Source of the DNA: Nocardia vinacea
GTDB taxonomy: Bacteria; Actinomycetota; Actinomycetes; Mycobacteriales; Mycobacteriaceae
Direction: 5' to 3'
NCBI RefSeq assembly: GCF_035920345.1
Contig: NZ_CP109149.1
Span: 5,952,001-6,016,000 of the forward strand
Length of the DNA stretch: 64,000 nt
In this document: positions 36,998 to 45,306 of the stretch, one piece after another
Layout of the letters: each line of letters begins with the position of its first letter
Position numbering within the stretch: the first letter of the stretch is position 1
The notes under the pieces: model-generated
Databases searched by the model: none
Seen by the model: only the letters and a program-made list of their open reading frames with translations
Told to the model about the DNA's origin: nothing
Translations under genes and position numbers: made by a program

Positions 36998-38413
36998 TCA
37001 CCGCCCTTCATCCGGCGCGGTGTCGTACACAGTTACCGAACCACCGGCCAGTACCGGAGCCAAGAGCAGATACTGCGCGGTGGTCGGTCGCCCGCCGACG
37101 ATCGCGGCGGCGGCATCGAGTCCACGCAGATCCGAATTCGGCTGGGCGGGTTGATCCGTCGCAGCGGCTGGCGCGGTGATGCCCGGAATCGTCGGCAGCC
37201 CCGGAATCGTCGGCAGCCCCGGAATACTCGGCAGCCCGGGAATACTCGGCAGCCCCTGCGCCGGAGCATTGGGCGCCGGTCCCGCGGCTGCCAACCGTTG
37301 CGGCAGCAGCTGCGGCGGAAACTCCTGCGGCGGTGCGACATCCGGCACCGAACTGCCCCCACACCGCGGACCGGCCATGGTGCCGTAGCGCGGACAGTCC
37401 TTGGCCGTGTACTGCTGGAACGGCGTGAAGCTGACATCCATCTTCCACACCATCTGCCGGCTGGGTCCGAATCCGAAGGTCGTGCGCACTCGTTGCAGCG
37501 CGGCATTGAAGTTGGCGGCGGTATCCGGGATGGCCTGCGGATCCCTGGCCAGACCACCGAACAGGCCGTCGAGTCCGACGACCAAATCCTTCCCGGCGTC
37601 CGGATTCCGTGCGAAAAGTGAATTGACCGAGTCGACCGCGCCGCTGGCATTGGTAAGCAGTGCGACGAGGTTGTCGCGCCGCTCGGTGAGCGTGCGTGCG
37701 GTGGTCACCGAATCCGACAGCACACCGACCAGCTCCGGCGCCGAAACGCTCAGTGCCGTCACGGCCCGGCCGAGGTTGCCGAGCAGATCGCCGATACCGG
37801 GAGTCGCGTGCACCTGGGTGAGCCAGGTATCGAGGCGTTCGATGGTGGAACCCGGCACCCGCGCGGCGGGATCGAGTGCGTCGGCGAGGGTTGCGAGCAC
37901 CCGGCCCAGCTTCTCCGGCTGGATATGGTCGAGCACATCGCGCAGCACACTGAGCGTGGTCTGTAACTGCACGGTGCCTTCGCTGGTGTCCTCGGGAATT
38001 CGGGCCCCCGCCCGCAGGGTTTCGGTGGCGTGCCCGTTGTCGACGAGTTCGATGGCGGTCACGCCGAAGATATTGTTGGGGATCACCCGCGCCGTGACAT
38101 TCGCCGGAATCGTGCCCGCCACAGCCGGTTTCAGATCGAGCGCGGCGTCTTGACGTTCACCCTTCGCGACTACCTCGACACCAGTCACCGAACCGACGAC
38201 CATGCCACGGAACTTCACATCGGCATGGGTCGGCAGCCCGTCACCGGTGCTGGTGAGCACGGCGACAACCGAGACCTTGTCCTGGAAATAGCCGGTGTAG
38301 CGCAGGCCGAGCAGGTACAGCAGCAACGCCGCCGCCGTGACCATGGCAATTCCGGCCAGGGTGAGCTGACGTGCGGTGGGTCCGCGCCCACTTGGATCGA
38401 GCAGCATCGCCAC
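36998..38413 (-). CDS. mceA: MCE-domain protein with proline-rich tail (MceA position)
   Basis: A 471-residue MCE protein, the first of six. It starts at GTG 38413 directly after the yrbEB stop, or at ATG 38407. The membrane helix is TLAGIAMVTAAALLLYLLGL. The MCE domain is VSVVAVLTSTGDGLPTHADVKFRGMVVGSVTG. After the helical region, a Pro/Ala/Gly-rich segment includes four tandem copies of a six-residue PGLP[ST]I unit, encoded by 18-bp repeats near 37180-37255. The extension is likely disordered and may reach across the periplasm. Other MceA proteins have shorter tails, to my knowledge. Confidence 0.92.
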   Translation of the reverse strand: MAMLLDPSGRGPTARQLTLAGIAMVTAAALLLYLLGLRYTGYFQDKVSVVAVLTSTGDGLPTHADVKFRGMVVGSVTGVEVVAKGERQDAALDLKPAVAGTIPANVTARVIPNNIFGVTAIELVDNGHATETLRAGARIPEDTSEGTVQLQTTLSVLRDVLDHIQPEKLGRVLATLADALDPAARVPGSTIERLDTWLTQVHATPGIGDLLGNLGRAVTALSVSAPELVGVLSDSVTTARTLTERRDNLVALLTNASGAVDSVNSLFARNPDAGKDLVVGLDGLFGGLARDPQAIPDTAANFNAALQRVRTTFGFGPSRQMVWKMDVSFTPFQQYTAKDCPRYGTMAGPRCGGSSVPDVAPPQEFPPQLLPQRLAAAGPAPNAPAQGLPSIPGLPSIPGLPTIPGLPTIPGITAPAAATDQPAQPNSDLRGLDAAAAIVGGRPTTAQYLLLAPVLAGGSVTVYDTAPDEGR

Positions 38414-39277
38414 CTACCCCGAAATCCGGAATCCGGGGTCGATGCCCCAGATCGCAAGGGTCAGAAACAGATTCACGAACACCATGACGACGATCACCAT
38501 CTTGATCGCGCGCCCGGCCGCGTGGCCGACACCTTCCGGACCTCCGGTGGCGATATAGCCGTAGTAGCACTGGATGAAGGTCGAAATGAGTACGAACACC
38601 ACGACTTTGACGACCGAGAAGAAGACATCGATACCGTTGAGGAACTGGAAGAAGTAGTGGTCGTAGGTCCCGGCGGAGGTGCCGCCGAGGAACAGCACGG
38701 ACAGCTTCGTCATCAGATACGCGACGGCGAGGCCGACGCTGTAGAGCGGGACGATGGTCAGTGTCGCGGCGATCATCCGCGTGGTCACCAGATACGGAAG
38801 TGGCCGGATGGCAATGGATTCCAGCGCATCGATCTCCTCGGAGATCCGCATCGCACCCAGCTGCGCGGTGAATCGGCAGCCCGCCTGGATGGCGAAGGCC
38901 AAAGTCGCAAGGATCGGGCCGATCTCACGCGTCGTAGCGAAACCGGAGATCGCGCCGGTCAGCGGATTCATAGTCAGCAGATTCAGCGCGGTGTAGGACT
39001 CCATGCCGACGGTGATCCCGCCGAATCCGCACAGGATGATGACCACACCGACCGTGCCGCCGCCGACAATTAGTGAACCATTGCCCCAGCCGACATCGGC
39101 GGTCAGCCGCAGCACTTCCTTGCGATAGTGCCTGAGCACGAACGGAATTGCCGCCACCGCCTGGCAGAAGGTGATCGCCTGGTGGCCGAGTCGCCGGTTG
39201 GCCTGGACCGGCACGCTCGCGATCGCAGAGACCGCGCGAAATGGCTTCAGTGCGGGCGGGGTGTATCGGGTGCCCAT
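38414..39277 (-). CDS. yrbEB: YrbE-type ABC permease, second subunit
   Basis: A 287-residue MlaE/YrbE-family permease with five or six membrane helices. Family features are AVAAIPFVLRHYRKEVLRL near the N-terminus, FGGITVGMESYTALN, TTREIGPILATLAFAIQAGCRFTAQLGAMRISEEIDALESIAI (the conserved permease signature including the E-I-D-A-L motif) and GVGHAAGRAIKMVIVVMVFVN. It pairs with yrbEA in the inner membrane. The ATPase that powers such importers is normally encoded elsewhere, and none is in this operon. It starts at 39277, one base after the yrbEA stop. Confidence 0.93.
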   Translation of the reverse strand: MGTRYTPPALKPFRAVSAIASVPVQANRRLGHQAITFCQAVAAIPFVLRHYRKEVLRLTADVGWGNGSLIVGGGTVGVVIILCGFGGITVGMESYTALNLLTMNPLTGAISGFATTREIGPILATLAFAIQAGCRFTAQLGAMRISEEIDALESIAIRPLPYLVTTRMIAATLTIVPLYSVGLAVAYLMTKLSVLFLGGTSAGTYDHYFFQFLNGIDVFFSVVKVVVFVLISTFIQCYYGYIATGGPEGVGHAAGRAIKMVIVVMVFVNLFLTLAIWGIDPGFRISG

Positions 39278-39278
39278 C

Positions 39279-40139
39279 TCAGATCACCTTCGCCGGGAAG
39301 AGCGTGTTGTAGATCTGGGTGATGATGATGTTGGTCGCGAACAGCATCAGCGCCGAATTGACCACCGCCGCGTTCACCGAGTTGGCGACCCCACCTGGAC
39401 CGCCCTTGGTATGCAGTCCGATGTCGCAGGCGATGATTGCGGTCAGCGCCCCGAAGATGGCCGCCTTGACCAGTGCGATCACCAGATCGTTCGCCACCGC
39501 GAAGGAGGCGAAGGTGCTGATGAACGAACCAGCCGTGCCGCCCTGGGCGTACACGTTGAACATATAGCCGGTGGCGAAGCCGACGAACACCACGAATCCG
39601 CACAGCAGAATGCTGACCAGGATCGCTGCCAGCAGTCGCGGCGCGACCAGTCGGCGCACCGGATCGACGCCCATCACCATCATCGCGTCGATCTCCTCAC
39701 GAATGGTGCGGGAGCCGAGGTCCGCGCAGATGGCCGAACCGACCGCGCCCGCGATCATCAGCGAAGTGACCAGCGGTGCGCCCTGCCTAATGATGCCGAG
39801 ACCACTGACCGCGCCGATAAAGGTCGTCGCACCAACCTGATTCACTAGCGCACCGACCTGGATCGACACGACAACGGCGACCGGAATCGCGACGAATACG
39901 GTCGGTGCGGCGGAAACGCTCGCCATGAACGCGCACTGCTTGATGAACTCGTGGAATGGGAAGCGGCGCACGAGCATTGCGCGCAGCATCTCGATGAAGG
40001 CATCGCGCATGAGCCGAACCTGGCGCCCCAAGGTCTCCAGCGACCGCTGCGGATGCCGTTGCCACAGGCCCTTCAGATCCTCGACTGCCCGCTCTAGATC
40101 CGTTGGCTCAGTGAGTCTTTCGGTGAGTCGAGTGCTCAT
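39279..40139 (-). CDS. yrbEA: YrbE-type ABC permease, first subunit
   Basis: A 286-residue MlaE/YrbE permease started at ATG 40139, which overlaps the stop of the upstream small membrane protein (ATGA). The permease signature is GAPLVTSLMIAGAVGSAICADLGSRTIREEIDAMMVMGV. Membrane segments include VFVAIPVAVVVSIQVGAL, ILVSILLCGFVVFVGFATGY and the C-terminal ALMLFATNIIITQIYNTLFPAKVI. It forms the membrane core of the Mce lipid importer with yrbEB. Confidence 0.93.
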   Translation of the reverse strand: MSTRLTERLTEPTDLERAVEDLKGLWQRHPQRSLETLGRQVRLMRDAFIEMLRAMLVRRFPFHEFIKQCAFMASVSAAPTVFVAIPVAVVVSIQVGALVNQVGATTFIGAVSGLGIIRQGAPLVTSLMIAGAVGSAICADLGSRTIREEIDAMMVMGVDPVRRLVAPRLLAAILVSILLCGFVVFVGFATGYMFNVYAQGGTAGSFISTFASFAVANDLVIALVKAAIFGALTAIIACDIGLHTKGGPGGVANSVNAAVVNSALMLFATNIIITQIYNTLFPAKVI

Positions 40140-40324
40140 GCCGACTCGCTGAGTTGATGCTGAAGCAAGACTAGGAGATAGCCGACCACGGCTATACCGG
40201 CGACGACAGTGCTGAGTACGGCGAGCCAGAGCCCGAACCGCAGCACCGGATTGACTTTCATACGCCCCCCGAGGATCTTGACGCCGATCACCAAGATGTC
40301 GATGAGCCAAACCAAGATCATCAT
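40136..40324 (-). CDS. Small two-helix membrane protein at head of mce operon (B)
   Basis: A 62-residue hydrophobic protein, starting at ATG 40324 inside a TGATG overlap with the previous small gene and ending in ATGA overlap with yrbEA. Two predicted helices are visible: MMILVWLIDILVIGVKILG and a C-terminal one around LWLAVLSTVVAGIAVVGYLL. A short basic/polar link (GGRMKVNPVLRFG) separates them. I do not recognise a family. Coupling to yrbEA implies similar production levels and suggests a subunit or assembly factor of the Mce importer. Confidence 0.75.
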   Translation of the reverse strand: MMILVWLIDILVIGVKILGGRMKVNPVLRFGLWLAVLSTVVAGIAVVGYLLVLLQHQLSESA

Positions 40325-40548
40325 CAGGTCATGCACACATTCGAGAAGGTGAGCACCGGCCAGCACACGATCGAGCCGAGGAAGGATATGACCACGTCGA
40401 TGCCGTGCATGCGGTGCAGATGGCTGGTGTGGGTCAGCGTCCAGATGAGGCCCACGAGCCCGTAGGGAATGGCGAGAATGATGATGGTGCCGAGGAATTC
40501 GGAGACCTTCATCTCGTAGCTGAATATTCGATCCAGCTTCTTGAGCAT
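40324..40548 (-). CDS. Small two-helix membrane protein at head of mce operon (A)
   Basis: A 74-residue protein, starting at ATG 40548 (MLKKLDRIFSYEMKVSEFLG), with AAAGGA somewhat distant upstream. One helix is GTIIILAIPYGLVGLIWTL; a His-rich loop (THTSHLHRMHG) follows; the second helix is VVISFLGSIVCWPVLTF. It is the first gene of the mce operon and overlaps the next small gene by one base (TGATG). I do not recognise a family. The His-rich loop is unusual for such a small protein and might bind a metal. Confidence 0.72.
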   Translation of the reverse strand: MLKKLDRIFSYEMKVSEFLGTIIILAIPYGLVGLIWTLTHTSHLHRMHGIDVVISFLGSIVCWPVLTFSNVCMT

Positions 40549-40897
40549 GCGCCTGTGTCCTTTCCCCCGCCGCCTGAGCAGCACAGCCGAACACACGCCG
40601 GGGGCGAGGCATCGCTGCGGCGCGAGTGCGGCCGATCACGCTGCGATCGGTCGGGTATGGGTGCGTATGTTACGCATGATTCCGTCGACTGCGGAAGAAC
40701 TTTCGAAAACTTAGGTCTAGTGAGTTCGATAGGGAACCCAGTACAAACAGCTACACTTGGTTCTCGATGCAGAGAATCTCTAGTAACATAATGGGAGGTT
40801 CGGCCAACTCGGTGTCAGTGGCGGCAGGAGATTCCGATGACGAGCACGCAGCTTCCACGGCATTCCAAGTGGCCGCCCCGCCACTTCGAGCCAAGAC
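40549..40897. other. Intergenic region with likely mce promoter
   Basis: This 349-bp stretch lies between the 3' end of the epimerase gene and the first mce-operon gene, both on the minus strand. It is less G+C-rich than its surroundings, particularly 40690-40800, consistent with a promoter. It contains the perfect palindrome TGCGTA-TGT-TACGCA at 40662-40676, 114 bp upstream of the first mce-operon start, and TTTCGAAA at 40701-40708. I see no convincing coding sequence. Confidence 0.55.
40662..40676. promoter_or_regulatory. Candidate operator upstream of the mce operon
   Basis: TGCGTATGTTACGCA is a perfect 6-3-6 inverted repeat in the presumed control region of the mce operon. The nearby double-TetR regulators are possible binders, but nothing in the sequence proves it. 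Confidence 0.4.
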
Positions 40898-41791
40898 CTA
40901 GCGCGAGTCGGCGTGCCACATCTGGCCCACGATTGCCTCGATCTCGGAATACCTTGGGACCCAACATAATTGTTTCATCGCCTTGGCGGGATGGCCGACC
41001 AGCGAATTCGGCTCCGGCACCGCTGGGCGATGAGTGAGCGCCATACGTCGTCCCAATACCTTTTCGACAGCGGCAACTACCTGGCGGACGCTCGTGCCCC
41101 GACCGCTACCGATGACGTACCGCTCGGTCACGCCCGGCGGTGGCAGGTGTTCGAGCCCGGCCACGAACGCATTCGCGGCATCGGCCACGTGCACATAGTC
41201 ACGGACCGTCGTGCCGTCGCCGTTGACCTCCAACGGTTCATTTCGTGCCGCAGCGCTGAGTACCCTCGGGATGAGTCGGGTGGGGTCCGGATCGCGACCG
41301 CCCGCCACATTCAACAGCCGAAGAACGACAGCGGCGGCGGCGCGGGCTTCGACAGCCTTTTCAGCCGCCAACTTGCTGCTTGCGTAGGGGTGAGGCGGGT
41401 TATCGGGCAGATCCTCGGTGATCGGCCGACCGCCCACATCGCCGTAGATCGCGCCGGTCGAGGCGAATACGAGCCGCGGCACCTCGGCGGTCGCCATGGC
41501 ATCGAGCAGGGCGATGGTCCCGACCGTGTTGACCCCGAAGTACCGGAGGGGGTCGGCCATCGACTCCCGCACCCGGGTCAGCCCGGCCAGATGACACACC
41601 ACGTCTACGCCGTCGACAGCCCGACGAAGCGTGATGGGGTCGAGCAAGTCGGCAACGCGAACCTCGTTGGCATGCACGATGTTCGGTCGCTCCGCGCGCA
41701 CCATTGCGACCGCATCGTGCCCGGCCTCCGCCAAGGCAGAAACGACAGCTCTGCCGAGGTAACCCGCCGCTCCCGTGACAAGTACGCGCAC
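40898..41791 (-). CDS. NAD-dependent epimerase/dehydratase (GalE-like extended SDR)
   Basis: A 297-residue extended short-chain dehydrogenase. The nucleotide-binding motif is VLVTGAAGYLGRAVV, followed by DVVCHLAGLTRV, the catalytic ASTGAIYGD region and YASSK with the Tyr/Lys pair. RDYVHVADAANAFVAGLEH and the NGDGTTVRDYVHV segment are characteristic of sugar-nucleotide epimerases. Length is a little short of typical UDP-glucose 4-epimerases. The substrate is unknown; neighbours do not form a sugar pathway. Confidence 0.85.
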   Translation of the reverse strand: MRVLVTGAAGYLGRAVVSALAEAGHDAVAMVRAERPNIVHANEVRVADLLDPITLRRAVDGVDVVCHLAGLTRVRESMADPLRYFGVNTVGTIALLDAMATAEVPRLVFASTGAIYGDVGGRPITEDLPDNPPHPYASSKLAAEKAVEARAAAAVVLRLLNVAGGRDPDPTRLIPRVLSAAARNEPLEVNGDGTTVRDYVHVADAANAFVAGLEHLPPPGVTERYVIGSGRGTSVRQVVAAVEKVLGRRMALTHRPAVPEPNSLVGHPAKAMKQLCWVPRYSEIEAIVGQMWHADSR

Positions 41792-41820
41792 GGTACGAGC
41801 CTATGGAAAGTCGTGGTCGG

Positions 41821-43593
41821 CTACCGGATCGGGTAGCGGCGGTCGATGAGGTCGAACATATTGGGTTGGCCTGCTTTGTAGAGTTCGCGGTCGATTAGTT
41901 TGAGTGGCTCCCAGAGGGGCATGGTGTACCGGGGTGTGACGGTGGCCAGTCCGGCCGACGAGCCGGAGGCGTGCAGGATGGCGTTGGCGGCGAGGCGGCC
42001 GCCTTCGTTCGCGCCCTCCATGCAGGCGACATTCATTCCGGTCTTGATCCAGTCGCCCGCGAGGAAGAGGTTATCGATCGCGGTGGCGGCGCCGGGGCGG
42101 TCGGACCATGAGCCGGGGTTCTGGATGAAAATGGCGTCGTCGTAGGCGATTTCGGACGTGCCCGCGTCGGTGAGGGCCGGGTCGATCATCCAGGAGTGCA
42201 ACATATCGTCGGCGAGCTGGATTTCGCCGTCGTCATTGACGTGCGCCTTGATCTGCGCCCAGGTTTCGCGGGCGATCTCCTCGGGGCTGCACTGTTTGGC
42301 GGTCTTGCGGTTGAAGGTGCCCGGCTCCTCCCATTCGGAAATGATGGCGGACAACACATCCTGGACACTGCCGTCGCCATAGGTGGTCAATGGCCGTCGC
42401 CAGAACTGGGCCTCGCTGATCGAGGTCAGGCCCCATGGCGCGTCGTTGTAGCCGACGTGGCCGTTGGCCAGGTCGACACGTTTGCGCAGGAAGAATTGGA
42501 TGCCGACCATCCAGGCGGCCTGCAGGTTGCGGATGCGCTCGAGATTCGGATCGGCCGCCGCCATATCGTCGGTGAGTACGTCGGGGAACTTGTCGAGCGG
42601 GATTGCGGAGAGGTAGAAGTCGGCCTCCACCCGGTGACGCGCGCCGCCCTGGTCGGTGACAGTGGCCGAGGTGAGGTGCGCGCCATCGCTGTCGAAGCCC
42701 GAAAGGCGCTGGCCGAGTTCGAAAGTCACGCCGATCGAGCGCAGATAGTCGATCCACGGATTGATCCACGCCTCGCTGGTCGGGCCGTTGAGCACGCGGT
42801 CATTGCCCTTGCCGTCGCTGTCGTTGTTGAGGTTCAGCACCGACCACACGTACTCCTCACCGACCAGCCCGATCGAATGTGCGCTGCAGTTACCGGATTT
42901 GGTGGCGACGAGTTCACGGATGAAGCCGTCGCCGAGGAAGCGGTTGTATTCCGGGGACGAGTTGTCCAGGCGCGCGAAATCGGTCCAGGTCATCCGCTCC
43001 CACTGCCCCAACTTGCGCTCGGTGCTGCTGGAGACGTAGACGGCCAAGCGCTCCGCGGCGAAGACCGCTTCGTGCAGCGGCAGCCGGAACAGCGATTCGA
43101 AGACCGATGCGACGGAGTCGACGAATCCCTTGGGAGTCATCGGGAATTGCGAGAACGGAAGCGGGAACGGCAGGGGGACGGTGAGATTGCGCCGGTCCAT
43201 GCCCGCGATCATGGCCGCATTGAGTCGGACCAGGTTGTCCCACACGCCGTTCGCATTGCCGGGGAAGGGGATTCGGCGCAGCGTATCGGGCAGATTGTGA
43301 TAGAAGCCGAAGAAGCTGCGGAATCCGTGTTCGCCGGGTAGTTCGTCGGCGTAGATGCTGCGGGTCTTGCCACCGAAAGCACCGAGCTTCTCGTACACCG
43401 TGACCGCGAAACCGCGTTCGGCTAGTTCGTGCGCGGCGGTCAGACCCGCCGGACCCGCACCGAAGATCGCCACGGACCGGCCCGGCTGAGCGCCCGCCCT
43501 ACCGCCGGTGGGTGCCAATGTCATGGCGGCGGCGACACCACCCGCCATGGCGGCGTTCCTCATGAATGTTCGTCGCGACTGCTTGGTCCGCAT
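41821..43593 (-). CDS. Tat-exported FAD-dependent oxidoreductase (phytoene desaturase-like)
   Basis: A 590-residue flavoprotein. ATG 43593 is chosen because GGGAGA precedes it and it gives a clean twin-arginine signal, MRTKQSRRTFMRNAAMAG, followed by a hydrophobic stretch and an AGA cleavage region. The FAD-binding motif is VAIFGAGPAGLTAAHELAERG, and KTRSIYADELPGEHGFRSFFGFYHNLPDTLRRI follows, as in hydroxysqualene dehydroxylase and phytoene desaturase-like proteins. The C-terminal FAD segment is NLFLAGDWIKTGMNVACMEGANEGGRLAANAI. It therefore probably acts outside the membrane after folding with FAD in the cytoplasm. Substrate unknown; a polyprenoid or sterol-like lipid is a reasonable guess. 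Confidence 0.87.
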   Translation of the reverse strand: MRTKQSRRTFMRNAAMAGGVAAAMTLAPTGGRAGAQPGRSVAIFGAGPAGLTAAHELAERGFAVTVYEKLGAFGGKTRSIYADELPGEHGFRSFFGFYHNLPDTLRRIPFPGNANGVWDNLVRLNAAMIAGMDRRNLTVPLPFPLPFSQFPMTPKGFVDSVASVFESLFRLPLHEAVFAAERLAVYVSSSTERKLGQWERMTWTDFARLDNSSPEYNRFLGDGFIRELVATKSGNCSAHSIGLVGEEYVWSVLNLNNDSDGKGNDRVLNGPTSEAWINPWIDYLRSIGVTFELGQRLSGFDSDGAHLTSATVTDQGGARHRVEADFYLSAIPLDKFPDVLTDDMAAADPNLERIRNLQAAWMVGIQFFLRKRVDLANGHVGYNDAPWGLTSISEAQFWRRPLTTYGDGSVQDVLSAIISEWEEPGTFNRKTAKQCSPEEIARETWAQIKAHVNDDGEIQLADDMLHSWMIDPALTDAGTSEIAYDDAIFIQNPGSWSDRPGAATAIDNLFLAGDWIKTGMNVACMEGANEGGRLAANAILHASGSSAGLATVTPRYTMPLWEPLKLIDRELYKAGQPNMFDLIDRRYPIR

Positions 43594-43882
43594 GCTGAAT
43601 CTCCCGACCATCCGGCCTGCCACGTCCATGTGAGCCGCGCACAGGCGCCTGCGATGTCGCAAGATGTTACTGACTATTCTGTGGTTGTGTGACGATTTTC
43701 GGCGATGCAGAGCGGAGCAAATCATCCTCGGCTATTCCATGATCACCCGTTCACGGCAGTCGCCCCGCCGCCATGATGTTGCTAGCAATTCTCCCGATTG
43801 ACATAGAGCGCGCGAGAGTATGGTGGTCATAACGGGCATGGCTTTCGGCTAACACCGCACATGAGCCGCTACGAGTCAAGGC
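43594..43882. other. Divergent intergenic region
   Basis: Together with the promoter that follows, this forms a 326-bp region between the divergent FAD oxidoreductase and the CMD-fold protein. It is comparatively AT-rich around 43670-43830. An upstream in-frame extension of the oxidoreductase to 43725 is open but would put the Tat signal internally, so I treat it as non-coding. No further element was identified. Confidence 0.5.
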
Positions 43883-43913
43883 TTGCGTTGGAGCACACTC
43901 CAACTTTTAGAGT
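43883..43913 (+). promoter_or_regulatory. MerR-type promoter with long spacer and operator
   Basis: TTGCGT (-35, 43883-43888) and TAGAGT (-10, 43908-43913) are separated by 19 bp, the lengthened spacing activated by MerR-family regulators. Filling the spacer is GTTGGAGCACACTCCAAC (43887-43904), a perfect 7-4-7 palindrome of the kind bound by MerR-type regulators of the NmlR/AdhR group. The -10 ends 6 bp before the ATG, so transcription probably starts at or next to the start codon (leaderless). Confidence 0.65.
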
Positions 43914-43919
43914 TCGGGC

Positions 43920-44726
43920 ATGACCAACACACAGGCCTCTACCAGCGATGATCGTTTCGAGCGCGGACTGGAACTGCTTCGGCAGGTCGGTGGGCAGGAG
44001 CGGCCCGCGGTGCTGGACAGTCTCGCGGATATCGCACCGGACCTGGGGCGGCTGACCGTCGAATTCGGGTATGGCGACATTCTTTCGCGGCCGGGGCTGA
44101 CGTTGCGGCAGCGGCAGTTGGCGACGGTGTCGGCGCTGGCTGCGATGGGAAATGCCGCGCCGCAGTTGCGGTTCCACATCGACGGGGCGCTGAATGTGGG
44201 GTGCACACGGGAGGAAATCGTGGAGACGCTGATCCATGTCAGCGTGTACGCGAGGTTCCCTGCCGCACTGAACGGGCTGGGGGCGGCGCGCGAAGTGTTC
44301 GACGCCCGTACCGATCTCCCGGCACCGGTCGAATCGGCACCGGCACCGACGGGTGACCGGTTCGAGCGCGGGAGCGCCAAACTCGCCGAGATCGACGGGC
44401 ACGCAGGCGAACAGGTCATCGCATCGCTGCGCGATATCGCACCGGATCTGGGGCGCTACATCATCGAGTACAGCTTCGGCGATATCTACTCGCGGCCCGG
44501 TCTGGACCTGAAGACCCGTGAGATGGTCACCGTCGCCATGTGCACCGCGCTCGGCACGGCGGCGCCGCAACTGGGCGTGCACATCCACGGTCTGCTGAAT
44601 GTCGGCGGCACCGAGACCGAAGTCGTCGAAATCATCACGCAGATGGCGGGTTACGCCGGATTCCCGGCCGCACTCAACGGAATCACAGTGGCACGTGCGG
44701 TTTTCGCGGAGCGCCCGGGCGACTGA
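43920..44726 (+). CDS. Tandem carboxymuconolactone decarboxylase (CMD)-fold protein
   Basis: A 268-residue protein made of two CMD domains, residues about 8-130 and 145-265, joined by a Pro/Ala-rich linker. The halves are clearly duplicates: DRFERGLELL / DRFERGSAKL, IAPDLGRLTVEFGYGDILSRPGL / IAPDLGRYIIEYSFGDIYSRPGL, FHIDGALNVGCTREEIVE / VHIHGLLNVGGTETEVVE. The second half has His-x-His in VHIHG; the first has FHID. No Cys-x-x-Cys peroxidase motif is present, so an AhpD-type peroxidase is unlikely. Single-domain relatives include gamma-carboxymuconolactone decarboxylase and stress-related proteins. The MerR-type promoter suggests induction by electrophiles or aldehydes. No Shine-Dalgarno sequence is seen, in keeping with a leaderless transcript. 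Confidence 0.9.
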   Translation: MTNTQASTSDDRFERGLELLRQVGGQERPAVLDSLADIAPDLGRLTVEFGYGDILSRPGLTLRQRQLATVSALAAMGNAAPQLRFHIDGALNVGCTREEIVETLIHVSVYARFPAALNGLGAAREVFDARTDLPAPVESAPAPTGDRFERGSAKLAEIDGHAGEQVIASLRDIAPDLGRYIIEYSFGDIYSRPGLDLKTREMVTVAMCTALGTAAPQLGVHIHGLLNVGGTETEVVEIITQMAGYAGFPAALNGITVARAVFAERPGD

Positions 44727-44799
44727 CGCGCCCTCAGTTGGAAGGTTCCGGCAGCAAACCATCGACGCCGGTAACGGTCGTCCCCCAAGGCCTGCCCAT

Positions 44800-44837
44800 C
44801 CCGGTGCGGCACTTCTGCGGATAAGCGCCGCACCGGG
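44800..44837. terminator. Strong hairpin between CMD gene and the next minus-strand ORF
   Basis: CCCGGTGCGGC (44800-44810) and GCCGCACCGGG (44827-44837) form a perfect 11-bp stem with a 16-nt loop, 73 bp after the CMD stop. It lies between converging genes and could serve both strands. Confidence 0.6.
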
Positions 44838-44857
44838 ACCCCCATCAGGGCAGCGGG

Positions 44858-45046
44858 TTACCTCTCGGCAGTGCGCCGGAAGCAGTGCGCGGAGGCGGCC
44901 AGATATTGGCGGCAGCGGGCGCCGTGTCCAGCATGAACGGAGAGGATGAAACGGGCCCGGTCATAACTGAGACCCACCGGCTCTTGATTGCAGTCACGGC
45001 TCTGCACGAGCCACAATTCCCGTATGTCCGAATGCAAAACGTCCAT
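44858..45046 (-). CDS. Hypothetical small protein
   Basis: A 62-residue ORF from ATG 45046 with a strong ribosome-binding site (GGAGGTG, 5 bp before the start). The product begins MDVLHSDIRELWLVQSRDC and has a basic, Cys/His-containing C-terminal half (HAGHGARCRQYLAASAHCF). I do not recognise a family. It is divergent from the HTH regulator that follows. The good start signal, more than the sequence, supports it being real. Confidence 0.5.
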   Translation of the reverse strand: MDVLHSDIRELWLVQSRDCNQEPVGLSYDRARFILSVHAGHGARCRQYLAASAHCFRRTAER

Positions 45047-45306
45047 TGTTCACCTCCACCGAAGAGATAAGTGCACCCGGCACCGGCAGCGCCACCGGAG
45101 CCCGCCGTCTACGCTGCGGATCGGAACAGCGTTGGGACCGTGCGTCGGGTTCCGGAGAGCCGGCACCCCCGAAAGGGTTTGGGGTACAAACCCGGTGCCG
45201 GGTACCGCTTCAGCGTGCACGTTGCGATTCGGTGGATAACAGAGCCGAATGCGATAAATGCGAGTACTTTCCGATTGAATCAGCCTGGTACGAGGGAGCG
45301 GGACCT

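Noticed and set aside
40405-40791. Plus-strand open frame over the mce control region
   Set aside because: It is antisense to the small membrane protein gene and the promoter, and has no ribosome-binding site or domain.
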